From the NCBI GenBank assembly GCA_905250025.1, contig CAJNOJ010000105.1, positions 62,001-126,000 on the forward strand: a DNA stretch of 64,000 nt, read 5' to 3'. Under the pieces are notes generated by a model. The model had not been told where the DNA came from, searched no databases, and was given only the letters and a program-made list of their open reading frames with translations. Made by a program: the position numbers and the translations under genes. Positions within the stretch are counted from its first letter, which is position 1; the number at the start of each line of letters is the position of its first letter. Source of the stretch: Adineta ricciae (Eukaryota > Rotifera > Eurotatoria > Adinetida > Adinetidae). This document shows positions 1 to 10,339 of the stretch, piece after piece.

Positions 1-72
1 TTCGTTCTTAATTTTTCACTTCGCGAATTCGTTCACTTTGTCGTGTCGGATCAATATCAAAGAAACCATAAA

Positions 73-1127
73 TCAACATGAACAATTATAATCTTGATTG
101 TTATTCAAATTATTACAAGTACCATTGTTGAAACATGGATTTTGTATATCGCACAAGTAGTTCCACTTATATTACAATTAAATCCAATATTTGGGGAATT
201 TCTACATTCAAGAGCAACAAAAACTACTGAAGTGACATTATCTAAGAAATTCAGAACAGTTTAGATTATTTTTTGGAAATATTTTTCATGCACGTAGATG
301 TGTTTGTCAATCCGGCAACCTATTGAGAAGTTTCGAATAAATTGCTGGTTGCTGTTTCAATTAATTCTATCGTGAAATGAATATATTTATAAGGAAAAGT
401 TTCTTAAGAAACTTACCACAATTATTCACTGCCAAGGAACGAATTTTTGAATATTTTCATCAGTAACATACAAATCTCCAGAACTATGAAAACGAGCAGA
501 ATATGGTAAAAAAAGTCGATTTGATATTTCCGTGCAACCAATAACGCAATCATATGTATCATTGACTATTCGAATAATACGAGAATTTTGATTATCTGTT
601 ATGTATAACACATCATCGTCATCTAATATCATATCATAAGTTGGATTCTTTAATATTAAACCATTTAGAGGTGTTGTTTCCTGCTACTGTTGTTCCATCC
701 ATTTCTCCTCGTCGAAAACGGTGAATTCTTTGATTTCCTTAATCAGCTACATATAAGTTGAAGTCAATATCGACAAATATTCCCGAAGGAGAATGCAATC
801 GATCTATAATTATGGTCCTGGAAAACCCGTTCTAGCTATTATCACTATTGTTTGATTGCTACTATCTACTAACGTCTTCTCTACTTGATGTTTGTTAAAA
901 ACCGAACAATAAATAGAATTCTGAATGTCAACAAAAAGTCCCAAACAATTATCTGAAAATTTTGTTATTAATCGACTTTGTGTTGAATGTGATGTAAACT
1001 TATCGATTCGACCTGTTTCATTTCGACGTACAAAATAAATATCACGACTTAAACAAATCGCTCTGACAGTAACTTCCTGACCAGCCGTATTTGCATTGAA
1101 AAACGCCTGGCAAAAGCACAAACTCAC
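73..1127 (-). pseudogene. NHL-repeat/EGF membrane protein pseudogene
   Basis: Reading right to left, the fragments give NHL beta-propeller strands (810-1127, with GLFVDIQNSIYC), then a strand reading SGIFVDIDFNLYVAD that hits an in-frame TAA at 739-741 followed by GNQRIHRF, then 426-632 (ITDNQNSRIIRI, YVTDENIQKF). After that comes an EGF-like module at about 76-153 (CDIQNPCFNNGTC...YNCSC) that runs into TGA at 73-75. The fragments lie in different frames, so there are frameshifts as well as two nonsense codons. The order NHL then EGF matches the intact gene at 50556-54251, so this looks like a decayed relative. The 3' end may extend beyond the window edge. Confidence 0.75.
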
Positions 1128-2478
1128 GACTTGAAAGCTTTAATTCGAGCACTCATCGATACTGTAAGCTGATGCATAATTATAGAATATAGTGAACACG
1201 TTTTATTAAGCAAACAATTGCCACCTAAGACGTTGGCGGCTAAGAGAATTAGACAGATGCATTTGTTACACGACGCTTGACGAAGGTAGTACCATAGTAT
1301 CAATTGATTCGCCTTCAACACTGCTGATCACATTTGGCAAAAGGAAAATGCACGTGGAAAAGTATTGTTAGTTTCTTTATCATTTGAATCTGATCGATGA
1401 ACAAAGGAAAACACAAAATCGAATACAGCTGAGTTTCCTTTCATTATTTACTCTCGATAAAAGAGAATGTTATGTTTGTCTATGGAATTAGAAACGGAAT
1501 CAAAGATTACATCCTACCACCTTTTTGTGTATCAATTAAACTTTAATAGAAAAGAAGAATATAATGACATCAATGATTAACCTATTTCAATCACTATAAC
1601 ATTTGCATTCTATTAATGAATTAATACGTGAAGATTACTTGCTCAGCAGTATATACGAAGTATAGAGATTTTATTATTCTTTCAGAGAGACTGTTGTCAT
1701 GTTTCCATTATATGCGAAAATAGTAAATAGATAAGAAAATGTTGTCAAGTGACGGATATATGATAAGCGAGCCCGAAAGCTTTCTATCAACAAAACATCT
1801 CCTTATTTGAGACTATTATTTGTTTCTACAAAAGCTCATACATCTGCGCTCTTCTTTGCATTACTAAATTCGACAAAATTCCAACTACTATCATTTTTCG
1901 TCATGATGGACACATATTGGGATTACACCCTTCGGAATACTTGTCTAAACAAACGACTGATTGCCCTATTATGATTTAAGCGTCATTGATAGCTTTATGT
2001 AATGTGCCTATGAAAGTAGCGGTATTCAATGGATAAGTTGATTGGACCTATTCAATAGACTATAATGAGTTTTTTTTCATACAGAACGCATATAAGAGCA
2101 TTGTATCGCAGAGCCCAGGATGCTTAACTTTCTTCAAATGACAGCGCTAACACCCTCACCCTCACCCTCACCCTCATCGAACAGTGAGAGACTCGATCAC
2201 AAGTGGGAAGGTCGTTAACAAAAACTACCATGAAATCCGACAACATGACCATCGGTGATATCAGTTTCATACGTGGATATAACTATTCTGTGGTCTTGCT
2301 CGCCGATAACGGGTCGTTACAAACCAGAGTAAGAGATAACTCACTCGATGATGCTGCGCGGCGATCGCATCGTATCGTATCGTACTTCTAGTTCACATGA
2401 AACAAGAAGTACTCATATTGACCTTAAAATATATTAAAATACATATTTGCTCTTTAAGAGTATTACAGGATAGAGAAA
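1128..2478. other. Intergenic stretch, no gene recognised
   Basis: No convincing coding region was seen. It holds a short hexamer array at 2151-2176. A 62-codon ORF at 2203-2391 has no recognisable motif and was not called. Promoter elements of the following transporter gene presumably lie near the right end but cannot be pinpointed. Confidence 0.5.
2151..2176 (+). repeat. Short CACCCT tandem array (4.3 copies)
   Basis: Four perfect copies of CACCCT plus CA are visible. It is too short and of the wrong unit to be a telomere tract; simple sequence is the likely explanation. Confidence 0.9.
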
Positions 2479-4133
2479 ATGTTTATTTCTAGTTGTTGTA
2501 CTTTGTCCTTGAATTGCGCTATCTCGGTTCGTGTCATGCTGCACATTTTCTCATCTTTTTTTACTTATCAATTTCATCGGCTTTTGTTTTCCGTTGTCAT
2601 CCTCTTCTTTTATTATTCTCTTTATAGTAATAGAAACAAACGAGTCTTACAAACTATGGCTCGTGGTACTCATGTAGCTCTATCGAGCATTTTCCTTATC
2701 CTTATTCTGTACTTTTTGCAAGGTGTAAACATTGGACTCGCAACTAGTATACCCATATTCTTGGCTGTACGAGGAGCGACTTGGGCACATCAAAGCGTAT
2801 TTAGTTTCGTTTATTATCCATTTTCACTGAAGCTTTTTTGGGCACCTTTGATCGATACTATTCATATTCCTCGTTTTGGCCGACGTAAAACATGGTTAAT
2901 ACCGATTCAGTTGTGTATCGCGGCGATTCTCTTACTCCTATCGTTGTACGTCGATTCGTTTATCACGGCTAGTCACGTTGTATGGCTTGCCGGAATGTTC
3001 TTTGGCCTTATTCTTCTCACTGCATCCCAGGACATTTGTGTAGATGGTTTAGCTATTACATTGTTTTCTGCGACCAACCCTCAATGGACATCAACTTCGC
3101 AAAATGTCGGGCAAACACTAGGTCATTTCTCGGGCTTTTCATTCTTACTAACATTGGAATCAGCCAATTTTACAAATAAATACATCCGTCAACCGCTATC
3201 ATTGCCCTTCCAAACATATGGTCTATTCTCGCTCGAATATTTCATACGTTTTGCAGCATTGGCTTTTCTAGCAGTTACCGTGGGTGTTGCGATATTTTTT
3301 CATGAGAAAAAGGAAGTACCACTAACCAACAAGGAAGACGCACATCCATTAACAATATCCGAAACATATACTGCAGTCATAAAACTGTTCAAAAAGAAAT
3401 GTATGCGACAATTAGCCATCATATCAATTCTCGCACCGACTGGCTTAGTAGCTACTACGTATATGACACGTGTATCACTTACCAAGTAAATAGAAAAGTT
3501 GATTTCTTCATAGTTTTCGATCGACAATCTCGTTTTAGGCAAGGTGTGCCACAAGCTAATTTAGCACTTGTTGAAATTCCAGTCACATTGGTTTCAGTCT
3601 TTTCACCTCTTATCATTCGCCATACCAAACGGCCTCTGATTTGGTTCGTTCGATTCTACGCTTTGTATCTTCTTAGCGCAATTCCAACCGCTGCGTATGT
3701 GTATTTCACTCCTCAAATAATCTCATCGAGTTACTACTATCCTCTACTCATTGTCTTTCTTACATGTAATGAGTTTTTCCGAGTTCTTCGAGCTGCTGCT
3801 CAAATTGGTTTCTTTGCTTGGATCAGTGAAGAACGTACCGGTGGAACTTATATGACGCTGCTTGCCACTCTGAGCAATTTCGGATTCGCTATGAACTCTT
3901 CGGCCATACTTTATCTATCAAATTGGTTACCCAAGAAATACGATTATGTGATTGCAGTTAGTCTGTGTATCACCCTTGGTGTACTATGGATGGTGCTTTC
4001 ATTTCGAACTATAAAACGACTGCAAAAATTACCTAGACACAAGTGGTATTTATTTCCCGAGGCGATCGTAGATAACACAATCACATTGGAGAAAAAAGAT
4101 CATAGAAAGTTATTGGATGATGAAACAAACTAA
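2479..4133 (+). CDS. SLC33A1: Acetyl-CoA transporter (SLC33A1/AT-1-like)
   Basis: Multi-pass major-facilitator-type transporter. The family imports acetyl-CoA into the ER/Golgi lumen for acetylation of proteins and gangliosides. Family hallmarks are plain: LQGVNIGLATSIPIFL, SFVYYPFSLKLFWAPLID, FGRRKTWLIPIQ, ASQDICVDGLAITL, GQTLGHFSGFSF, QGVPQANLALVEIP and GGTYMTLLATLSNFG. Two exons, 2479-3485 and 3539-4133, are separated by a 53-nt GT-AG intron; the split codon restores TKQGVP, giving 533 aa. The first 59 residues, before Met at 2656 (MARGTHVALSS), do not look like the family, so translation may start at 2656. About 10-12 hydrophobic helices are present. Length and motifs indicate an intact gene. 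Confidence 0.93.
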
Positions 4134-4415
4134 GCAACTTTTTCAGAAGAATTGTAAATGAAAGACTACGATGTTTTTTTTCAAAATCATAAACATCTAC
4201 ATCGGATTTTCTCTGCTTTTGACATGTTTATCAGTATGATTCATAGGAAAGGTTTCGTCATGAATATCTAAATATATGAAGTCATCTGTATGCTTCATCA
4301 TCATGCAACTCTAATTAAACCTGTCATGATCAAAACTAGAAACAAGAAGTGCTTGCAGCACAGTTTGACTATAAAGGCAACGTCCATCAGTAATCCTTCT
4401 CAACATAGAAAAAAA

Positions 4416-5456
4416 ATGAATTCAACAGATGCATACTATGATGCCTTATTCGACAATCTATTCAAATATCTTTACCGATATGTAATTCCCGTGTGCTACA
4501 TCGCGGGAAATGTTGGAAGTCTCATCAGTGGATACATTTTTTCCACAAAGGCATGGAGAAGAAACGTTTGCGTCTTTTACTTTAACACATGCCTAGTGAT
4601 TAACTTGGCTGCTCTCAATTGTTATATGCTGCCAACTATTCTTATCAACGGTTACGACATTGAGCTTTACAATTCCAATATAATCTTTTGTAAGCTCTAT
4701 TACTATACAACATTCCTATTCTGTGCACTTTCACCTACCATGCTCATTCTGGCATCCATCGATCGTTTGCTCATATCGTCCCAAAATGTTAACCTTCGAC
4801 TGTATAGTTCAAAACGTTTAGCTTACTTTTCCGTTAGTTTGACTACAGTTTTCTGCATTATTTACTTTCTCCATATCTTAATCAAACCGGAAATTGTATC
4901 AGTCGCACCGTCGGTTACAGCATGTACACTTAGCACTGATTACGGTTACCTGCTGTTCTTTGCTTACTCCTCGTTGCTTGTTACGTCGTTTTTCTGCGTA
5001 AACATGATTGTGCTGTCGATTTTATCGATTAAAAACGTTCGGATTATTCGTGCTGCGCCTCGTCAACAAAAACGGCAACAACTGCGCACAATGAACAAGA
5101 AAGACTTTCAATTACTTCGTTGTCTATTCGCTCACGATATCATTTTTATTGCTTGCAATATTTTCCTCAACTTATATTATGTTTATCTTGTAGTCAGACT
5201 TTATGGTAGCATGTCAAGTCTGGAACGAATCTTCAGCAGTTTCCTAAACATTTTTCTCACCATGTTCCAACAGCTTTCGTTCTGCGCCAGCTTTTTCATC
5301 TTTGTCACCGTCTCGAAAGCATTTCGACATGAACTCCGGCGTACTGTGTACAAAATGATTCGGAAAAATTCGGTCATCATGCGGGAAGAAGAACAGATCG
5401 AACGAATCAATGTCGAAATCAATATTTTCAACGAGAATGGCCAACGTGCTCAATAA
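4416..5456 (+). CDS. Rhodopsin-like 7TM receptor (GPCR)
   Basis: Single-exon receptor of about 346 aa with seven hydrophobic helices. Landmarks: YIAGNVGSLISGYIF (TM1), the extracellular Cys of FCKLYYYT before TM3, the DRY-equivalent LASIDRLLIS after TM3, and a basic cytoplasmic tail (HELRRTVYKMIRKN). The ORF is open from 4290, but Met at 4416 follows an A-run and precedes a short Asn/Asp-containing N-terminus, so it is preferred. It is a clear paralogue of the gene at 46368-47369, sharing AWRRNVCVFYF, IDRLLISSxNVxxRLYSS and KKDFQxLRCLFA. The ligand is unknown; peptide receptors are common in this clade, but the sequence does not show it. It converges on the ADP-ribosyltransferase gene with a 141-bp gap. 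Confidence 0.88.
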   Translation: MNSTDAYYDALFDNLFKYLYRYVIPVCYIAGNVGSLISGYIFSTKAWRRNVCVFYFNTCLVINLAALNCYMLPTILINGYDIELYNSNIIFCKLYYYTTFLFCALSPTMLILASIDRLLISSQNVNLRLYSSKRLAYFSVSLTTVFCIIYFLHILIKPEIVSVAPSVTACTLSTDYGYLLFFAYSSLLVTSFFCVNMIVLSILSIKNVRIIRAAPRQQKRQQLRTMNKKDFQLLRCLFAHDIIFIACNIFLNLYYVYLVVRLYGSMSSLERIFSSFLNIFLTMFQQLSFCASFFIFVTVSKAFRHELRRTVYKMIRKNSVIMREEEQIERINVEINIFNENGQRAQ

Positions 5457-5597
5457 ACAAAGTGCGACAATAGCGCACTTATGTACAAAATCATGAACGA
5501 ACAGTTTTCCTTTCTTTCTGAACCTTTTTTTTCAAATCACACGAAAAATATGACCATACGTTTAAGAATATATTATAGTTGCTTATATATACGCCAT

Positions 5598-7451
5598 TCA
5601 CCAAGGTTCACATTCTTTCAGTTTGATTTCTACGGCAGGGACCTTGTTTCTATCTATTGTAACGTCAATGATTTTGAATGCTGAATATGGTAGTACTAGA
5701 ACTTCTTCTTCGTCGGGATACAATGATATATTTGTGATATCTAATGCCGTTCTCGGATTTCGTATCTCATATATGCATAATGTACTCATTCGGGAACTTG
5801 TGTCACGTTTATTACCATGGAATCCCGTGGCGACATTCAAACGTTTGGACGTTGACGCAAAGGATTTAGTTAAAATTCGCGTGCCTCGCTTGTACTGCGT
5901 AACATCATTCTCGGTAAGCATCATGCCGCGATACGTCGTTCCAAGATACGAGAGACTATCGAAATGTGGATGTCGAGCGATAATTCCGATGAAATACGCT
6001 AAACTAAGGTTCTCTGGAGCAGCTAAATTCTCAAGCTCTAATTGTGCCAAATCGGTATTGAGTGCCGAAGAAAAGCCTGTATCAGTTGTATAGGCTTTTA
6101 ATAAATAGTTCGGATCTTTTTCCTTGATTGTCACATCAAAAAATTGTCGGATTAAATCAATGCTCTGAACATTGCGCAGACTCTTTTCCAGATAATTTTG
6201 TTTGACGAAGAGAACTAGGCGATCGAATTGTGGATCGTTGCCGTAAGTTTCTAATGATTTCAGATACTCATGTGCTTGAAAATCTGCATCATACGAAGAA
6301 CGAATCCATTCCATGACATCACTGACAAAACGCGTCTTCGTCAGACGTCGTCGATGAGGCATTTGCTTTATCTCGTCACTTTTAGCTTCCTCAAGTACGG
6401 CTAAACGAGATTTGTTTTTCGTTGAACCAGAAGCTGTAGGGAGAGCAGTCGAACCATTCGGTTCCATTCGATTCATACTTTTCAGTGACATTGATTGCAG
6501 ATAGTTATGAACAACATCGATGTTGTTAGCACGTTGCATACGAGCGGAAGCATTCGTACCGACAGCTAAAACAGAATGATCGATTCGTTTGACTAAAACA
6601 TTCGATACAATGAACTATCGAAATTTTGTCTTGCGCAAATAGAGAAAGAACTGAAAGTGTTTTCAATCATCTCATACCATGCGAAGCGCTTACCTTTATT
6701 TTCTACCGTGGAATGTCTTTGTAATATACTCGCTTCGAGCGGTTTCCTATTTCTTGTCGCTTCTTCTTCATCTTTTGTGATACGTGCAGACAACATAGGA
6801 CCAACACCTGAAGTTCATGAGAAAAGAATCTGATTTTTTTTATTCATACATATACATGTATATGTACCGAAATCAACTTTTCGTCGAAAACCATCTGACG
6901 AACTGTCACTGCCGTCATCGGGTATGTCTTCCACGATTTCATCACCAATGAGGTCATGGACCGAATCTAAAATATTGAAATTAATTCAGAAATATTCGTT
7001 TTTTATCGGTATTACTTTTTCCTGATGATAATTTTTTCCTGAAAAAAAAAAGACAAGGAATATATATATACTAACGTCATACGCAAACCCCTACCGTTCC
7101 TGAATGACGCGCGCCTTATACATTTCATCACATGGATGATCCCAGGATGACGTACCCGTATCAAAATTAAAATAATATAGTTCTCCATTTTCCTCTTGAC
7201 ACGGTTTCCAACCTGATGGTAGCGGTTTAAGGATACCTTCTCTAGCCAGCCAAAGTAAATGGGACTCCTAAAAAGTTGGATGCAAAATACTGATCACTCG
7301 GTGTTCCGGCGTGTAAACTTACCTTGTCTGGATCAATACCAATATAAATGGCGTATTCACGGATTTCTTCTGAAGTTGGTTCGTAGTTTTCGTCTATATT
7401 TTCGCAGAGAACTGTTTGTTTATTTATTTTATATCCTTTAGATGGTAACAT
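5598..7451 (-). CDS. CEP164-type WW module fused to R-S-E ADP-ribosyltransferase
   Basis: Six exons (7451-7323, 7267-7095, 7038-7016, 6966-6868, 6807-6694, 6565-5598) join in frame to 501 aa; the third is a 23-nt microexon. Residues 17-101 match the CEP164 N-terminus: [38 protein letters not shown], then GELYYFNF and [11 protein letters not shown] (WW domain, W63 and W85), then [12 protein letters not shown]. An acidic linker follows. The C-terminal 310 residues are an arginine-type mono-ADP-ribosyltransferase: TTYRGM (Arg392), KSFASTS (417-419) and [10 protein letters not shown] (ExE, 465-467) form the R-S-E triad used to bind NAD+. Known: the CEP164 WW region binds TTBK2 at ciliary distal appendages. 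Inferred: the transferase could be targeted to cilia or centrioles. No signal peptide is seen, so it is probably cytosolic. Confidence 0.87.
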
Positions 7452-7853
7452 GATTGGCGATATGAGGCGTAGTTAAATTCCTTTTTGCGAAAAAAGTAAG
7501 AGTGAAAGTTGACTTTTTCTTTCAAGAATGATTCAACATTTTTCGTTGTATTTCATACATTTTATTTGCTGACTGTGGACAAGTTAAAGCAGCCCTTTGA
7601 AAGATGTTGCTGCGATAAAAATGAGTATAATTACATGTAACTTATGCTATATAACCAAATCAAGTATATATCTTTTTAGACAAGAATAAGTATAGTTTTG
7701 TCGGAAGACAGAAATCGACCTGTCTGATGGTGGCGCCACTGTATGGAATAAAAGAAAAGTAAAGTAAATATATACTAGCTATTCGATTTTCGTTAACAAA
7801 GGCGAAATCGAATCTTCCTTTGTTGATCATTTCGTTGAATCTACAAGTGAAAA
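7452..7853. other. Divergent intergenic region
   Basis: Lies between the 5' ends of the WW/ADP-ribosyltransferase gene (-) and the F-box gene (+), so both promoters are expected here. No distinct element could be recognised. Confidence 0.4.
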
Positions 7854-9521
7854 ATGGTGTGCTTGCTTGAAAATCTATCCAACGAAATTTTCTATGAAAT
7901 ATTCGATTATCTCGATGGTTGTGAATTATATCACGGATTTTCAAATCTCAATTCTCGTTTCCATCAGCTACTAAACTCTCCCTTACTTTTTTATGAACTC
8001 AAATTTCATTGTACATCGATTCAGTTCGATGAATGCATCAAATATATTAATCCAAATCAAATTCGTTCATTCAATGTCTCATCGGAATTGCGAATCGACA
8101 AGTTCTTCTCGTCGTTTAATATCGACTCATCACTTCATCATCTTCGATCGATTTTCGTTGAGAACATCAAGCCTGAAACGCTTTCCGATCTCTTGACGAA
8201 TTGCACTCATTTACCATGTCTTACTTCGCTGAATATCATGTCTTATCATCAGCTATTAGATCTATGCCAGATCTATCCATTGATTTTCAACTTATCAACA
8301 CTAAAATCTCTGACAGTAACGTCGCATGAATTCAAGAACTCCATGGCATTACCATACGCCACTGAAAGTCAACAAATAAGCAAAATCGAACATATGAACA
8401 TCAACCACCGTGTTACCTTTCAGGAACTTGCGACGGTCATTTCCTACACGCCAAAACTCTTTCGTTTAGAGTTTTTACACGAAGATGAAGATGATTCAAC
8501 AGTTGAATTGATCACACCAATGCAACTTTCAAACATCACGCACATCTCAATGACGATTATGTACTTGAATTACGATGATATGAACATCTTCTTGCACAAA
8601 TTACCATCCACTCTCGAAAGTTTCAATTTTTTCGTATGTGAAATCGATACGAGTTATCTTGATTTCAGCATGTGGGAAGAATTAATCAAAGAAAACTTTC
8701 CCCAATTGAAAAATTTCTATTTCAATTACACTGCCACGATTCATGACGAAGAAGAATTCATATTTACTGGTTGTGTGCTCGATCAATTTGTCTCGCCATT
8801 TTGGATCACTCGACAATGGTTTAATCAAATAATCATTCGCCAAGAATCGATTGCAGTCACGATTAAACCTCACAAGTATTTCTCAAACTTCATTCTCATG
8901 CCCACAATTTGATCTTTCATTTTCAGAAAAAGGTGGTACGAATGTCTTACAACCCATAGCAAACTGAATATAAATGAATCAAGTTTACTTAGCATTCAAT
9001 ACACTCCCGAAGATCAATGGTTGGATGTACTCTATGATGAAATCGAATGGGTGACCGATGTGGCAACGATTTATCATTTAGAAATGACAGGAACGTTTTT
9101 TATCGGGGTTATGAGTCAAATTTTCAATCTTCTGCCTGATCTTCATACATTCCGTATCTCCTCGATCACATTACCAACGGTTACATTGTTAACCGATGAT
9201 GAATTAGAACAGTTTATCGACGCAGCGACTTCTAATCGGATTACGAAAGTTTATCTGGAGAAAATGAACACATTTGATGATGTTCTTTTCCTTATTGATT
9301 TATTCCCGAGATTAGATTCGCTTCAGATCGGTTGTAAAAGCGATATTGATATTGAATTATTCTTGCACATGATTCTCATCAAGATAAATAGTAAAAAATC
9401 TAATCTTCGTTTACTGGCCATGCGCATTCCGACAGCTGACGACCAAATAGTGAAGAAAATACAGAATCTTACTGATCTTACGATTACACGTACAAATGAA
9501 ACAATTTTCTTGCGACTATAA
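7854..9521 (+). CDS. F-box protein with degenerate leucine-rich region
   Basis: Two exons, 7854-8875 and 8927-9521, split by a 51-nt intron, give 538 aa. Residues about 4-45 (LENLSNEIFYEIFDYLDGCE then FSNLNSRFHQLLNSPL) form an F-box, the motif that docks onto Skp1 in SCF ubiquitin ligases. The rest has irregular LRR-like beta/alpha repeats (LRSIFVENIKPETLSDLL, LTSLNIMSYHQLLDL, LKSLTVTSHEF), expected to bind a substrate. The splice restores KKRWYECLTTHSKLNI. An AATAAA follows the stop by 27 nt. The substrate cannot be deduced. Large families of such proteins are typical of bdelloids (known), which fits the organism call. Confidence 0.85.
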
Positions 9522-9547
9522 TAACACATGTTTCTTTTTTTATTATG

Positions 9548-9553
9548 AATAAA
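9548..9553 (+). terminator. Polyadenylation signal AATAAA
   Basis: Canonical hexamer 27 nt after the stop codon of the F-box gene; position and strand fit 3'-end processing of that transcript. Confidence 0.6.
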
Positions 9554-9591
9554 GCATTTCAATTGAGAGTACACTTAATTAGGTGCGAACC

Positions 9592-10339
9592 TCATGAATC
9601 TGTTACAGTAATAGTTCCATTATTGAACAAATTGATTTTCATATTTGGTCGAAAACCGCAGGTCTCATGAACGTAACCACGATGATTGCTGAAAACTTTT
9701 GTTGAATTGATCATTAGATTAGTCGACCGATGTGTATGACCATACACCCACAAACGAACATGATCTTGACAATCTTCGTCATGATCGTTAACGAAAGCAC
9801 CAGCAACACCTGATTCTGCGTCGTCATCCGTGCACGTCTCTCGACGCGAAGGTGCGTGATGAGTGATAATAATTACATTTTCTTGATTTTCACGTGCTTT
9901 TCGAATCTCTTCTAGCAACCAAGTATGTTGCTCGGCATGCTAAGCATTTGTATCATCAACAGTTAAACGATACGCCACAGTTCTGCACTTATTACGTGGT
10001 TCAGTTTCATCGCCAAGTTTAATTTAATAGTAATCATTCACAAACCGACTAACTTTCGAAGCTGTTAGTTCAGAAACATAAGACCAGAGTGTCGTGTGCC
10101 TAGGAGACGAACTTTATTCGGAAGAAGATAAGTTTGACTACGTAGAAAAGGCGTTCAAATTTGTCACATTGTGCCAATAAAAATGCGCTTAAACTGGGGA
10201 TGTCAGGTCTTCCAATGTCTCCAGCAACGATCAAGTTCGGTGCGACAACGTTGAACTCAGGTACAATGGCATTTGAAAATTCTAAATGCAGATCGCTCAT
10301 CAGCATTGTCTGAAAAATCAGTTTCAACTCTTCACTCAT
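9592..10339 (-). pseudogene. Calcineurin-like metallophosphoesterase pseudogene
   Basis: The N-terminal part keeps metal-ligand motifs (SDLHLEF and VAGDIG), and the C-terminal part keeps THHAPS and YGHTHRS. The segment between, which should carry the GNHE/D motif, is missing. The middle shows VRLLGT, then a frame change into TLWSYVS, then in-frame TAA (10024-10026) after NDYY and TAG (9940-9942) inside the conserved DTNA-HAEQ stretch. At least one deletion, one or more frameshifts and two nonsense codons make a working enzyme unlikely. Intact relatives are about 260-300 aa bacterial-type phosphoesterases, so the source gene could have been acquired laterally; this is inference. Confidence 0.8.

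Noticed and set aside
2151-2176. CACCCT array as an internal telomere
   Set aside because: Only four copies, the unit does not match the TGTGGG-type repeat reported for bdelloids, and genes continue on both sides.
2203-2391. 62-codon plus-strand ORF
   Set aside because: No domain, no signal peptide, odd start context; likely chance.
5623-6093. 156-codon plus-strand ORF
   Set aside because: Antisense shadow of the ADP-ribosyltransferase exon.
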